Shown here: piece by piece, positions 34,286 through 46,967 of the stretch
Layout: each line of letters opens with the position of its first letter
Numbering within the stretch: the first letter of the stretch is position 1
From: Elymus sibiricus
Lineage: Eukaryota; Streptophyta; Magnoliopsida; Poales; Poaceae
Assembly: GCA_039707655.1 (NCBI GenBank)
Contig: CM077674.1
Coordinates: 235,639,904-235,703,903 of the forward strand
Reading direction: 5' to 3'
Length of the DNA stretch: 64,000 nucleotides
Made by a program: the position numbers and the translations under genes
The notes under the pieces: model-generated
Database searches by the model: none
What the model was told of the DNA's origin: nothing
The model's input: only the letters and a program-made list of their open reading frames with translations

Positions 34286-37200
34286 TTAGGATTCTGGAGT
34301 GTTCCGGAAGGTCTCTCTTATGTATTCCTCCGGTGTAATTGTTTCAATAATATTAGTTTCAACATTAATGGGGGTACCTGAAATATAGTGCTTAATTCTT
34401 TGCCCATTCACCACTCTCGGATTAGTGCCTTCGGAGTTGTTTATTTTGATGGCTCCGGAGCGATAAACTTCTTCGATGATATACAGTCCTTCCCATTTAG
34501 AGAGAAGTTTTCCTGCAAAGAATCTCAAATGAGAATTGTACAATAGAACTTGCTCACCTACTTTAAATTCCCTTTTTGAATTCTTCTGTCATGCCATCTT
34601 TTAACTTTCTCTTTAAACAATTTGGCATTTTCATAAGCTTGGGCTCTCCATTCATCTAATGACCTAATATCAAATAACCTCTTTTCACCAGCAAGTTTAA
34701 AATCATAATTTAGTTCCTTAATTGCCCAATATGCTTTATGTTCTAACTCAAGAGGTAAATGACATGCTTTTCCATAAACCATTTTATAAGGAGACATACC
34801 CATAGGATTTTTATAAGCAGTTCTATAAGCCCATAATGCATCATCAAGTTTCTTAGACCAATTCTTTCTAGATCTATTGACGGTTTTTTGCAAAATTAAT
34901 TTTATTTCTCTATTGCTCAATTCAACTTGACCACTAGTTTGAGGGTGATATGGAGAATGAATTCTATTGTTGACATCGTATTTAGTGAGCAATTTATGGA
35001 ATGCACCATGAATAAAATGTGAACCACCATCAGTCATTAAATATCTAGGGACTCCGAACCTCGGGAACATAACTTCTTTAAGCATTTTAATAGAAGTGTT
35101 ATGATCAGCACTACTAGTTGGAATAGCTTCTACCCACTTAGTAACGTAATCAACAACAACTAAAATATGAGTATACCCATTGGATTTAGGAAAAGGTCCC
35201 ATATAATCAAATCCCCAAACATCAAATGGTTCAACAGCAAGTGAATAATTCATAGGCATTTCTTGATGTCTACCAACATTACCAATTCTTTAACATTCAT
35301 CACAAGATAAGACAAACTTACGAGCATCCTTGAAAAGAGTAGGCCAATAAAAACCAGATTGCAATATCTTATGTGCAGTTCTGTCTCCCGCATGGTGTCC
35401 TCCGTAAGCCTCGGAATGACACTTCCGTAGGATTTATTCCTGTTCATGCTCAGGTATACAACGTCTAATAATACCATCTACTCCTTCTTTATAAAGATGT
35501 GGGTCATCCCAAAAGTAATGTCTTAAATCATAGAAGAACTTTTTCTTTTGTTGGTATGTGAAACTAGGTGGTATACATTTAGCAACAATATAATTAGCAT
35601 AGTCTGCATACCATGGAGTATTACGAGAAGCATTTATGACAGCTAATTGTTCATCAGGAAAATCATCATTAATAGGTAGTGGGTCATCAAGAACATTTTC
35701 CATTCTAGACAAATTTTCTGCTACGGGATTCTCAGCTCCCTTCCTATCAGTAATATGCAAGTCAAATTCTTGTAGCAATAAAACCCACCTAATGAGTCTA
35801 GGTTTAGCATCTTTCTTTTCCATGAGATATTTAATAGCAGCATGATCGGTGTGAATAGTTACATTAGAATCAACTATGTAAGATCTGAATTTATCACATG
35901 CAAACACAACTGCTAGAAATTCTTTTTCAGTAGTAGCATAATTTCTTTGGGCACTATCTAGAGTTTTACTAGCATAATGGATAACATTTAATTTCTTATC
36001 AACTCTCTGTCCTAGAACAGCACCAATAGCATAATCACTAGCATCACACATAATTTCAAAAGGCAAGTTCCAATCAAGTGGTTGGACAATAGGTGCAGTG
36101 GTTAAGGCTTTCTTAAGTGTTTCAAAGGCTTCTAGACAATCATCATCAAAAACAAATGGAACATCTTTTTGCAAAAGATTGGTAAGAGGCCTAGAAATTT
36201 TAGAGAAGTCTTTAATAAATCTGCTATAGAAACCAGCATGACCTAGGAAACTTCTTATACCTTTAATATCTTTAGGACATGGCATTTTCTCAATAGCATC
36301 TACCTTAGCTTTATCAACTTCAATACCTCTTTCAAAAATTTTATGCCCCAAGACAATGCCTTCATTCACCATAAAGTGGCACTTCTCCCAATTCAAGACA
36401 AGATTAGTTTCTTCACATCTCTGCAAAACTCGATCAAGGTTGCTTAAGCAATCATCAAAAGAAGTTCCGTAAACGAAAAAATCATCCATGAACACCTCAA
36501 CAATCTTTTCACAAAAGTCAGAGAATATAGCAGTCATACATCTTTGAAAGGTAGCAGGTGCATTGCATAAACCAAAAGGCATACATCTATAAGCATAAGT
36601 TCCAAAAGGACAAGTGAAGGTGGTTTTTTCTTGATCGGGTTGTGATACGGGTATTTGAGTAAAACCAGAATAACCATCTAGAAAACAAAAGTGTTATGCT
36701 TAGATAATCTTTCTAACATTTGATCAATAAAAGGTAAGGGGTAATTATCTTTTCTAGTAGCTTTGTTTAATTTTCTAAAATCAATTACCATCCTATAACC
36801 AGTTACAATTCTTTGTGGAATGAGTTCATTTTTATCATTAGGAACAACGGTAATACCTCCTTTCTTAGGGACACAATCAATGGGACTTACCCATCTACTA
36901 TCAGCTATGGGATAGATTATACCTGCTTCTAGAAGTTTTAATATTTTGGTTCTTACCACCTCTTTCATCTTAGGATTTAATCGTCGTTGGTGGTCGACAA
37001 CTGGTTTAGCATCAGGCTCCATATTAATTTTGTGTTGACATAGAGTGGGACTAATGCCCTTAAGATCATCAAGAGTATATCCAATAGTAGCTCTGTGCTT
37101 CCTTAAAGTTTTTAGTAATCTCTTTTCTTCATGCGCTGAAAGGTTAGCACTAATAATAACAGGATATATCTTCTTTTCATCAAGATAAGCATATTTCAAT

Positions 37201-37834
37201 GTATCAGGCAATTGCTTTAATTCAAATACAGGATCACCCTTAGGTGGAGGAGGGCCTCCAAGAGTTTCAACAGGCAAATTATGTTTAAGGATAGGTGGTT
37301 GATCAAAGAACATCCTATCTATTTCATTTCTTTCATTCATATGCATATCGTTTTCGTGGTCTAGCAAATATTGTTCTAACGGATCAGTAGGAGGTACGGC
37401 AATAGAAGCAAGACCAATAATTTCATCTTTACTAGGCAATTCTTTATCATGAGGTTGTCTACGAAACTTGGAGAAATTAAACTCATGAGATATATCACCA
37501 AACTTAACTCGAACCTTTTCTTTAACACAATCAATTTCAGCATTAACGGTATTCAAGAAAGGTCTACCAAATATAATGGGACAAAAATTATCTTGTTATG
37601 AACCAAGTACTAAGAAATCAATAGGATATTTGATTTTTCCACACAAGACTTCAACATCTCTAACAGTCCCAAGCGGTGTAATAGTATCTCTATTCGCAAG
37701 CTTAATAGTAACATCAATATCTTGAATCTCAGCGGGTGCAATTTCATGCATTACTTCTTGATATAAAGAAAATGGAATAGCACTCACACTAGCACCCATG
37801 TCACACAAACCATGATAGCAATGATCTCCATTTT
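34286..37834 (-). pseudogene. Gypsy pol: protease, reverse transcriptase, RNase H, integrase (broken)
   Basis: Protease with CDMGASVSAIP (37808-37770). RT begins near 37000 (AGIIYPIADSRWVSP, MVIDFRKLNKA) and continues in [13 protein letters not shown] with FMDD at the catalytic box (36582-36480). RNase H has [13 protein letters not shown] and HTDH. Integrase has an HHCC finger (CHSEAYGGHH to CDEC) and a D-D-E core in FDYMGPFP, TDGGSHF and SGQVELSN. Lesions seen: frameshift near 37830 between gag and protease, TAA near 37593, frameshift near 36690 inside RT, TAA at about 35431, TAA near 35290 after CDEC, and a frameshift near 34575 before the integrase C-terminus. No longer codes for a working polyprotein. 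Confidence 0.9.
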
Positions 37835-39025
37835 AACAGAAATAACAGGCATGCCAACTACGGGCTTGTTCTTGTCTAACATATCTCGTTCATTTCTAAC
37901 AGGTTTAGCAATTCTAGCAGCCTCATCACAAAAGTAAATAACATGCCCATCTATATTATCGACTAAGAGATCTTTAACCATAGCAACATCAGGTTCAACT
38001 TTAATTTGTTCAGAAGGTCTAGGCACTCTAATATTACTTTTGTTAACCACAATTGAAGCTTTAGCATGTTCCTTAATCCTAACAGGAAAAGGTGGTTTCT
38101 CAATATAAGCAGCAGGCACAACTGGATCAACATGGTAAACAATTGTTTCTTCTTTAACACTAACAGGTTCCTCAATCTTTTCTTTAACAGGGGGATGATA
38201 TTTAAACCACTTCTCCATAGGGAGATCAACATGAGTAGCAAATGATTCACAAAAGGAAGCTACTATCTTAGAGTCAAGTCCATATTTAGTGCTAAACTTA
38301 TGAAAAGCATCGGTGGCCATAAAAGATTTAACATAATCGAACTCAAGTATTATACCTGACTCATTACCTTTATCGAGTTCCCAATCTTTAGAGTTGCGTT
38401 TAACTCTTTCCAGAAGATCCCATCTGAATTCAATAGTTTTCTTCATAAAGGAGCCAGTCGAAGAAGAATCAAGCGTAGTTTGATTATCATGAGAAAGCCG
38501 AGCATAAAAATTCTGTAAGATAATTTCTTTTGAGAGCTCATGATTGGGGCATGTGTACATCATGTACTTAAGCCTCCCCCAAGATTGAGCCATGCTTTCT
38601 CCTTCACAAGGCCAAAAATTATATATATAATTCCGATCACGATGAACCAAATGCATAGGATAAAATTTCTGATGGAATTCTAGTTTCAATCGGTTCCAGT
38701 CCCATGTATCAGTATCATCACATAGCCTATACCACATTAATGCCTTTCCCTCCAAAGATAAAGGGATTACTTCCTTCTTATCTCCATCTCCGGATAAACC
38801 TGCAAGCTTAAACAATCCACAAATTTCATCCACATAGATCAAGTGCATATCAGGATGTATCGTTCCATCTCCTGCATAAGGATTAGCTAGCAGTTTCTCT
38901 ATCATACCCGGAGGAATCTCACAATAAATATTTTCAGTAGGTGCAGTAGGTTGAGGAGCAACTATTTGTGTTTCCGATCGAGGTGAAGATACCCCGAACA
39001 AACCCCTCAAAGGATTACTTTCCAT
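37784..39025 (-). pseudogene. Gypsy Gag
   Basis: ATG 39025 (MESNPLRGLFGV) opens about 413 codons. The retrotransposon gag domain is visible as LEGKALMWYRLCDDTDTWDWNRLKLEFHQKFYP. No CCHC knuckle is evident, as in many Athila-type Gags. The frame runs past the true junction with protease and stops at 37784 because of a one-base shift near 37830. The earlier in-frame triplet at 39037 is TTG and is not the start. Confidence 0.85.
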
Positions 39026-39131
39026 AGTGACAAGCAACAGTAAATTTCAGCACGTAATAAAAATGTTTCCTTACCAAATTCCACTCACCAAAGGCGATTC
39101 ACTCCCCGGCAACGGCGCTAGAAAAGATTCT
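39026..39131 (-). other. Leader and primer-binding region of the Gypsy element
   Basis: Follows the 5' LTR in sense direction. Begins AGAATCTTTTCTAGCGCCG and continues GTTGCCGGGGAG. Wheat Gypsy elements often have a GGCGCCGTTGCCGG primer site shortly after the LTR; here the first part appears changed (TAGCGCC). Confidence 0.45.
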
Positions 39132-40651
39132 TGATGACCCACAAGTATAGGGGATCAATCGTAGTCCTTTCGATAAGTAAGAGTGTCGAACCCAACGAGG
39201 AACAGAAGGAAATGACAAGCGGTTTTCAGCAAGGTGTTTTCTGCAAGCACTGAAATTATCAATAACGAGTAGTTTGATAGCAAGATAATTTGTAACAAGT
39301 GACAAGTAGCAATAGTAACAAAGAGTGCAGCAAGGTGGCCCAATCCTTTTTATAACAAAGGACAAGCCAGAACGATCTCTTATAGTAAGTAAAGCGTTCT
39401 CGAGGACACATGGGAATTTCATCTAGTCACTTTCATCATGTTTGTTTGATTTGTGTTCGCTACTTTGATAATTTGATATGTGGGTGGACCGGTGCTTGGG
39501 TGTTGTTCTTACTTGAACAAGCCTCCCACTTATGATTACCCCCTCTTGCAAGTGTCCGCAACTACGAAAGAAGAATTAAGATAACTCTAACCATAGCATT
39601 AAACATATGGATCCAAATCAGCCCCTTACGGAATAGCACATAAACTAGGGTTTAAGCTTCTGTCACTCTAGCAACCCATCATCTAATTACTACTCCACAA
39701 TGCATTCCCTTAGGCCCAAAGATGGTGAAGTGTCATGTAGTCGACGTTCACACGACACCACTAAGGGAATCAACAACATACATATCATCAAAATATCGAA
39801 CGAATACCAAATTCACATGACTACTTATGACAAGACTTCTCCCATGTCCTCAAGAACAAAAGTGACTACTCACAAATCATACTCATGTCCAAGATCAGAG
39901 AGGTGTTGAATAGCATAATAGATCTGAACATATAATCTTCCACCAAATAAACCAACTAGCATAAACTACAAGATGTAATCAACACTACTAGCAACCCACA
40001 GGTACCAATTTGAGGTTTTGAGACAAAGATTGAATACAAGAGATGAACTAGGGTTTTAGATGAGATGGTGCAGGTGAAGATGTTGATGAAGATTAGTCCT
40101 CCCACGATGAGAGGATCGCTGGTGATGTCGATGGCGACAATTTCCCCCTCCCGGAGGGAAGTATCCCCGGCAGAATCTCTCCGCCGGAGAGCAAAAGTGC
40201 TCCTGCCCAAGTTCCGCCTCGAGACGGCGGCGCACCATCCCGAAAGTCTTCTCTATATTTTTTCTAGGGCAAATGGACTTATATACCAGAAAATGGGGGC
40301 AGAGGCTGGCCAGGGTCCCCACGAGGTACCAGGGCGCGCCCGTAGGGGGTGGCGCGCCCTGGTGCCTCGTGGGCACCTGGGTGGCCCCCTCTGGTACTTC
40401 TTGATTCCAGCATTTTTTATTTATTCCAAAATAATTCTCTGTGAAATTTCAGCTCATTTGGAGATGTGCAGAATAGGTATCTGTGACATAGCTTTTTCAG
40501 GTCCAGAATTCCAGCTGCCGGCATTCTCCCTCCTTGTGTAAATCTTGCATATTAAGAGAGAAAAGGCATTAGAATTGCTCCAAAAAGTGTTATATTGATT
40601 AAAAACACTATAAATAACAGTAGCAAAACATGATGCAAAATGGACGTATCA
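39132..40651 (-). repeat. 5' LTR of the Gypsy element
   Basis: A 1520-bp LTR, near-identical to the 3' LTR. The main length difference is the G-run in the promoter-proximal inverted repeat (40318-40378), which is short here. TATA box sense TATATAAG at 40285-40278. An ORF at 39700-39909 recurs in both LTRs and is not a gene. Confidence 0.95.
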
Positions 40652-40835
40652 TCGCACTACGTACTCAACATGAGCGATCGATCCCTCGCACTACGTACTG
40701 AACCCGATCGATCCCTCGCTGCTAACTGAAGCCGATCGATCCCTTCGCAGCTAACTGAACCCGAGTGATTCCTTCGCTGCTAACTGAACCTGATCGATCC
40801 TTCTCGCTACTTACTGAAGCCGATTAAGCCCCCGT
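40652..40835 (+). repeat. Tandem repeat of about 32 bp, host site of the Gypsy insertion
   Basis: Units share ACTGAACCCGAGCGATCGAT with a CCCTCGCTGCTA-like spacer, starting near 40667, 40697, 40724, 40755, 40787 and 40818. Two more units lie left of the Gypsy element (near 30297 and 30328). Removing the element and one TCGCA copy restores a continuous array. Probably part of the interior of the CACTA-like element that starts at 29935. Confidence 0.7.
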
Positions 40836-40859
40836 GCGAGACGTAGCTAGCCGGTTGGG

Positions 40860-41640
40860 TTGCCTCTCGATGAACAGTGCCCGTTGCTGCCGCGCGTGCG
40901 ATACACGTAGACACGAGTCGAGATGCATCGATCAAGCCGGTTGGTTGGCGGTGGGTGAACAGTTCCCATTGTTGTTGCCCGCTCGTATGCCCCACCCCAG
41001 TCGGTGGGGGTTGGATGAACAGGACCCCGGCCTTGTAGGCGGTTGGCGCTGGATGAACAGGACCCCGAGGAGGCCGTGCCGCGGTACGCCATACCCCAGT
41101 CGGTTGGGGGTGGATGAACAGGACCTCGTGGAGGCTGGATGAACAGTAGCCGATGGAGGCTGGATGAACAGGACCCCATGGAGGCTGGATGAACAGTAGC
41201 CCGTGGAGTCCCGTTTTGCGGTACGCCACACCCCTCCCGATGAACAGGACCCCCGTTTCGACTGTAGGCAGTTGGGGAGAAGTCTGTTTCCTCTGTTTTG
41301 CGGTACGCCAGAGCCCTCCCGATCAACAGGACCCCATTTCGACCGTAGGTGCTCGAACAAAAGTCCGTTTCCTCCGTTTTGCGGTACGCCAGACCCCCAG
41401 CCGATGAACAGGACCCCGTTTCGACCGTAGGCGGTCGAACAGAAGGCCGTTTCCTCTGTTTTGCGGTACGCCAGACCCCGAGTCGAAGAACAGGACCCCG
41501 TTTCGGCTGTTCCGTCCAAGCCGGTTGGCTCCCGATGAACAGGACGTGTTCCGATCCAGTCGCTTGGCTCCCGATGAACACGACGTTGTTTCCTCCGTTC
41601 CGACCCAGCCGGTTGGCTGCCGATGAACAGGAGGCCGTTG
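40860..41640 (+). repeat. GATGAACAGGACC repeat region with 81-82-bp tandem units
   Basis: GATGAACAGGACC or a close variant occurs about 14 times. At 41200-41500 the repeat unit is 81-82 bp, with TTTTGCGGTACGCCAG starting near 41214, 41296, 41377 and 41459. Minus-strand ORFs of about 300 codons cross the region in two frames. They are products of the repeat and match no protein family. Likely transposon interior; the element is not identified. Confidence 0.7.
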
Positions 41641-42120
41641 CTGCCGTACGTTGCCTCTCTCCATGTACACGAGCCCTGGCCGTACGTATGCACGAGTACG
41701 TGTTCGAAACCCCGCCCGTATATATACGTACATGGCCGTATTTTTTGCTGTGTGGCTGTACGTACGTGTACACGATTTAGACTTGCTACCTGAACTGCTA
41801 CGTCGGGGGCTCTACTACGACACGTGCCGCTCCTTACACGCCCATGGTTCATCGTTGTAGAGAGACCGATCGACCAGTATGTACGTACACGTTCGCGACC
41901 ATATAGACAACGCTACGTATGCTTCGACCGGGTGGGTCCCAGCTATCAGGGAGGATTAGGAGGCACTTCCTTGCGTACGAAGATATAGCTGCTGGGTCCC
42001 AGTTGTCAGGGGGGAGGAATCATTTTTTTTACGCGTAATAAGGAGGCTCTTCCTTGCGTGCGAAGATGTATCTAGTGGGTCCCAGCTGTCTGGGGGAGGA
42101 AACATTTTTTCCGCGTAATA
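41641..42120. other. Non-coding spacer with GTACGT-rich sequence
   Basis: Rich in GTACGTA/TACGTAC words (41690-41900). From about 41935 it contains the first of several GGGTCCCAGCT-type modules that recur in the duplicated region to the right. No gene. Confidence 0.5.
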
Positions 42121-43257
42121 AGGAGGCACTTCCTTGCGTGCGACCATGGACCTCGTGGGTCCCAGCTATCAACCTCTCCACATACAATCCTCTTCCGATG
42201 GCTGTCGTTCCTTGACCGCGTTGACGACGCCGTACCGAGTGCAGCAAGGTGGTGGACGACGACGAGGCCTAGGAAGGGAACGACCCGAAGCCGGGGAAGA
42301 CAAGGCAGTGGTTGCCCACACGGAGGGAAGTACGAGGGCTTACTGGTTCGGCTGCGGTGTGAGGCTGCCGTCGCCAGAGAATAACATGAGGTGTGGGTGA
42401 GTAGAGGGATGGCCTGGCCATCGGTGGGAGTAGGGTTTGGTGGTGAGGCCTGTGCGGCAGCACAGCCGGCCACGGGAGGCAGGAGCAGGCAGTCCCGCCG
42501 GCGCTGGTTTGGACGGCTGGAGCAAGAAGATCAGAGATTGAAGAAGCAGCACGGCCATTGGATTAACATCCAACGGTCTGTGCTGCTAGAATCGTTTGTT
42601 GACTAAGTTGACAAAGCCCTGCGTACGCGTCAACTTGGTAGGCCCACAAGTCAGCCTCCAAATCAGGTGGGTCCCAGCTAACAGGGGGAGCAATCATTTT
42701 TCTTGCGTGTAATAAGGAGGCACTTCCTTGCGTGCGACCATGGACCTCATGGGTCCTAGCTGTCAGCCTCTCCACATATAGTCCTCTTCCGATGGCTGCC
42801 GTTCGTTGACTGCGTTGACGACGCCGTGACGAGAGCACCAAGGCGGTGGACAACGGTGAGGCCTAGTAAGGGAATGACCCAGAGACGAGGAAGACTTGGC
42901 AGTGGTTGCCCACGCGGAGGGGAGTACGAGGGTTTACTGGTTCGGCTGCGGTGTGAGGCTGCCGTCGCCGGAGAATAACAGGAGATGTGGGTGAGTAGAG
43001 GGATGGCCTGGCCAGCGATGGGAGTAGGGTGGGGCGGTGAGGCCTGCGCGGCAGCACAGCCGGCCACGGGAGGCGGGAGAAGGCGGTCCAGCCGGCGCTG
43101 GTTTGGGCGGCTGGAGCAAGAAGATCAGTGATTGAAGAAGTAGCACATCTGTTGGATTAACATCCAACGGTCACTGCTGCTAGAATCGTTTGTTGACTAA
43201 GTTGACAAAGCCCTGCGTACGCGTCAACTTAGTAGGCGCAAGTCAGCCTCCAAATCT
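42121..43257. repeat. Tandem duplication, unit about 594 bp
   Basis: Copy 1 is 42121-42714; copy 2 is 42715-43257. Both begin AGGAGGCACTTCCTTGCGTG and include CCATGGACCTC, a GGATGGCCTGGCCA-like core and an end at AAGTCAGCCTCCAAATC. The paired ORFs (42340-42573 with 42934-43167, and others) differ between copies by non-synonymous and frame changes, so coding is unlikely. Related fragments occur at 42000-42120 and 44280-44580. Confidence 0.75.
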
Positions 43258-44739
43258 GTGGCAAACATCATACAACACATTTGCTATTATTTTTAATAAT
43301 TTACAACCCATTTGCTCTTTCTTAAGGTTTTTTTTTGCATCACATATTCTTTTTGTTAGCATTACAGCCAATATTCTGGCCACGGTTAAAAAAATTCAAT
43401 GAAATTTTGCATATTTTGGTGGGCTCCGAACTGTTTTTAATCCCGATGTTTCGAGTCTGATTCAGACTAATTTGAAAAATAAAATTATATTAATTATAAT
43501 CCAATGATATTTTCACCGCAGAAAAATCCAATGAAATTTAAAATTTCAAAATCCGGATGAAACAAAATTTGAAACTAATTACCGGTTGCTGTGTTTTTTT
43601 AAAATTTGCAGCCCATTTCTTATTGCTTATAGGCCATTTTCTTTTTTTAGAGAAATAGGCCATTTTGTGGGCAAGCCGAATGCATCCCTCCTCGTCTTCA
43701 AAGATTTGAAGCCCAACAGGGCTGAGAAAAGCAAGTAGGCCTCGGTTGGGTATTGTGTAAAAGAAAATAGAACTGGGCTAGCCGTTTCAAGAAAGAAAAC
43801 AAATCTGGGTTAGTGATGTGGTCAACATAAAATAAAAGACTGGTCACTGAAATTTTTGAACTATTTTTAATCCCGAAATTTTGAGCCCGATAAAAATAAT
43901 TTTGAAAATAAATTTATATTATGTTAAAATCCAATGAAATATGAAATATGAAAAAAGAAAATAAAATTCACAATTTGAAACTAATTGCCCATTTGATGTG
44001 TTTTTTATATATTTACACCCCATTTCATATTACTCACAAAATTTACAGCCTTTTTTATGGCCAGGCCAAGCAGGGCGGAGAAAAGGAAATCGGCCTGTGT
44101 AGGGTATTGTGCGAAAAAAGGTGCGCTAGTCATTTTCACAGACAAAAAAACAGTTGGGATCGTTATGTTGTAAATAAAGCCTGGGCTAGACGGGCCACAG
44201 ATGCCGCACAGCCCAGTTGATACCCTGCTCTGTCTCAACAACAACAACAACAACAAAAACTGCTTGAGCTACTGGGTCCCAGGTGTCAGCCGCTCCTTGT
44301 GCAATTCTTTCGTTTATTGACTACATTGACAATGTGGTAGGCCCGGATGTCAGCAAACCATTAGGAGCAAGCATTTTTTTCATGTAATAAGGAGGAACTT
44401 GCTTGCGTACGGCTATGGACCTGGGGGTCCCTACTGTCATCCTCTCCACGTACAGTCCTCACCGATTCCCGTCGTTTGTTGACAGTCGCTCGTTGTGCAA
44501 TTCTCTCATTTATTGACTATGTTGACAATGTGGTGGGACAAAGATGTCAGGAAACCATTAGGAGGAATGGCAAGCCATTAGCCTTTTTCAAAGAAAATAT
44601 GACAGCCACAGCCGAGTTGAAATGGGCAACAACATCAAACTCCAGCTTAATTACAAACTATACAAAAGCACGAGGGTAATTGTTCATCAGGTTTAGACTA
44701 AACCCAGATTGAAAAGGGCAACAACATCTAACTCCACCA
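43258..44739. repeat. Diverged duplicated non-coding sequence
   Basis: Segments about 43400-43640 and 43840-44060 are diverged copies; both have TTTTTAATCCCGA, AATCCAATGA and TTTGAAACTAATT in the same order. The segments near 44280-44420 and 44480-44580 are also paired and share TTGTGCAATTCT, TTGACAATGTGGT and AAACCATTAGGAG. A CAA microsatellite is at 44238-44257. No gene is supported. Confidence 0.55.
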
Positions 44740-46448
44740 CTATTTTCGGTAGCTGTCACTATCAAATGGATCGGTCAGATCCATAAAATGAGCATCCCAG
44801 GTCGTAAAACATAATGGAATATGACCACAAGATGATGTAAAAAGAAGCCTGGCTCGTTCAGAAGCCCTTTTGTCCACCTGAAAGTCCTTTTTTTGCTCTT
44901 CGACATATCCATCCGTCAAAACTTCATTCTTAATATATTTAAGCCTGATGGACAATAGTACCCTCGCATTCAGCAGGCAGAATGTGACAAATCTAGTGTT
45001 TGCATGGATGGCTACATATCCTTCCAGCGTTATTGTCTTCAAACAACTGTGATGAGAACTGAGAAAATCCCGGTGCTTACGATGCCACCGATTGGTTATA
45101 CCTTTTGTACCCAGTCCTGCTGCCTAAATAGACATGAAGATTGAAAACAGTTAAGGTCTAAAAAAAGAGTATGTGGAAAGAGCAACAACTGAACGGTTAA
45201 TTCTATTACACTATATATGGGCTTCCAATGTGCGTGAAATCATCACCTTTATATACAACTTCTCCAGGCATGGAAAGCATCGCAACAAGCCAATAATCTT
45301 GTTTAGATCAAAAGTATTCATACTGATATATAAGATCTTGACAGAATCCAGCACCATTGATAGGCTATCCATGGACAAACTCTTCATTGAGCATATAGAA
45401 CATAATATTAGTACAAAAAGTGTACTCCAAGATGATATAAAACTTATGCACACAAATTAAAAATGCAGCTTATGATTACAAAAGTGTAGATGATAATATA
45501 CAGTACCTTGATAACCGTGGAGCCAAACACCATCTTGAAATGATCACAGAGATCATGAATTACACCCAAGGTCTCCAGTTTAGGCGCAGAGACGACAGTT
45601 ATTTGCGAAGGTGAATAACAAGAATCAAGGATCAACCTTTGAAGTGAAGGGGCATCTTCGATGATGCGCTCCCCTATGTCAAAAGAAATTCCAATTCTTA
45701 CAAGGTTAGGCGACTTTATTCGGAAACAACCGATTTTAACTGTCAAAACAAGCACTAAGCACTCCAGGGCAGGGCAACTGGATTGGATGATGCTGTGCAG
45801 TGATGCCTCCAACATACGAACCAACACAAGTGAAAGTTTTTTGAGAAGTGGGAGTCGAAGCTTTTGTACCAGATTGTCTGGTAGTCTGCACAGGGCAAAG
45901 GTGGCAGTGTGGAGAGAGGAGGAAAACAGCAAGATGGACATCGGTGGCGACGGGTCAAATATACGGCATTCGGTTCTTGGTATGTCAGTTTTGTAGGGAT
46001 AATAGAACTCAAGCATCTGGAGTTTGCGGAAATCAGGGGATGTCAGCCATGCGTTCACCATGCGGGGCACGTGCAGGTAGCACGCGGGGATGCAGAGGCG
46101 GTGAACAGAGCCCCCGTGGGAGGAGATGATGGCTCCGGGGAGTTCAAAATCATCAATGAGAGATAGGCCACAACAGTCAAGATTAAGAGGCGCGGCGCGC
46201 CATAGAGGGCGCCACCGAGATGCGAGGACTTGGGTGCGGCAGCAATCCTTGGTGGGGAGAAGCGAGATGATCTCCCCAAGTATGGCGTCCGGGAGATCGC
46301 TGATGCGGTCCGCCCGAGATTCTTCGGGTTCCTCAGATATAGGGGGGGCCTCGCCGCTTCTCCCCCCACTGCCGGGTGCGGGATCTACAACCGGCGTCGC
46401 CGCTAGCGGGAGCCTCATCTTCTTGGTGCTGGGGCCAGCCGACTCCAT
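44740..46448 (-). CDS. F-box/LRR protein with FBD domain
   Basis: Putative substrate receptor of an SCF ubiquitin ligase, cytosolic or nuclear. Three exons with GT..AG introns join in phase 0: 45507-46448, 45247-45381, 44740-45123, giving 486 aa. The F-box is about residues 46-91 (DRISDLPDAILGEIISLLPT). Leucine-rich segments follow (SPDFRKLQMLEFYYP, SCPALECLVLVL, APSLQRLILDSC, APKLETLGVIHDL). The FBD-like C-terminus starts near exon 2 (LLRCFPCLEKLYIK) and ends DPFDSDSYRK. Start chosen at ATG 46448 (MESAGPSTKK); a second ATG lies ten codons later. No lesions. Family is clear; the target protein is unknown. It belongs to a large, fast-evolving grass family. Confidence 0.92.
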
Positions 46449-46736
46449 TTTCCTTGCGGGCGTTGCGTCGAGCTCATGGATTTGAGCAGAGTAACGAATG
46501 ACGAGCCTAGTTGTGGTGCGAGTGAGGAAGAAGGGGAGCTGGGGTTTTTTGTAGCAGTGAGGAAGAAGGGGAGCTGGGGTTTTCTCTAGGAGTGAGGTGA
46601 GGAATTTGGGGGTACAACCGGAGGGGGAGACGAGTCGAGCGAGCGGACGTGAGGTGGGAGTGAGGAGGAAGAAGAGCAGCCGGGTTTTTTTGGGGGGCGG
46701 TGCAATGGGGGGCGCCTCTTCTTAAGTAAAACACTA
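46449..46736 (-). promoter_or_regulatory. 5' leader and promoter of the F-box gene
   Basis: Contains a tandem 35-bp duplication (AGTGAGGAAGAAGGGGAGCT twice, near 46521 and 46556). Bounded upstream by a Stowaway MITE at 46737, so little single-copy promoter remains. No TATA box resolved. Confidence 0.45.
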
Positions 46737-46965
46737 CCTCCATCCTGGTTTATTGGTCCCCTTTGTATTTTGTGCCAAATTTTGACCTTGGATTTAACTA
46801 ACAAAATATTAATGCATGTCACTAAAAATAATATCATTGGAAACCATGTGCAAATACGAATCCAACAATATAACTTTTGATGACATGCATTAACATTTTG
46901 TTAGCTAAATCTATGGTCAATATTTGGCACAAAATACAAGGAGGACCAATAAACCAGGATGGAGG
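46737..46965. mobile_element. Stowaway MITE
   Basis: A 229-bp element with ends CCTCCATCCTGGTTTATTGG and its inverse CCAATAAACCAGGATGGAGG, flanked by TA (46735-46736 and 46966-46967). AT-rich interior can fold on itself over most of its length. Lies between the divergent F-box gene and the gene at 47601. Confidence 0.9.
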
Positions 46966-46967
46966 TA

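Larger units (their letters stand above)
30358..40651 (-). mobile_element. Full-length Gypsy (Athila-like) LTR retrotransposon
   Basis: A 10.3-kb minus-strand element. LTRs are at 39132-40651 (5') and 30358-31884 (3'), with TCGCA duplications at 30353-30357 and 40652-40656. Order in sense direction is LTR, leader, gag, protease, RT, RNase H, integrase, extra ORF, polypurine tract (31885-31898, GCTTGGGGGAGT), LTR. Integrase after RT gives Gypsy. The RT sequence and the extra 3' ORF suggest the Athila branch, perhaps the wheat Sabrina type; the family name is a guess. Several stops and frameshifts make it non-autonomous now. It sits inside a tandem array of about 32-bp repeats. Confidence 0.93.

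Noticed and set aside
40847..41852. Two overlapping minus-strand ORFs of about 300 codons
   Set aside because: They translate the GATGAACAGGACC and 81-82-bp repeats in two frames. Open length comes from the repeat, not selection.
42072..43167. ORF pairs in the 594-bp tandem duplication as a duplicated gene
   Set aside because: Differences between copies are not biased to synonymous sites, several frames are equally open, and no start or splice context is convincing.
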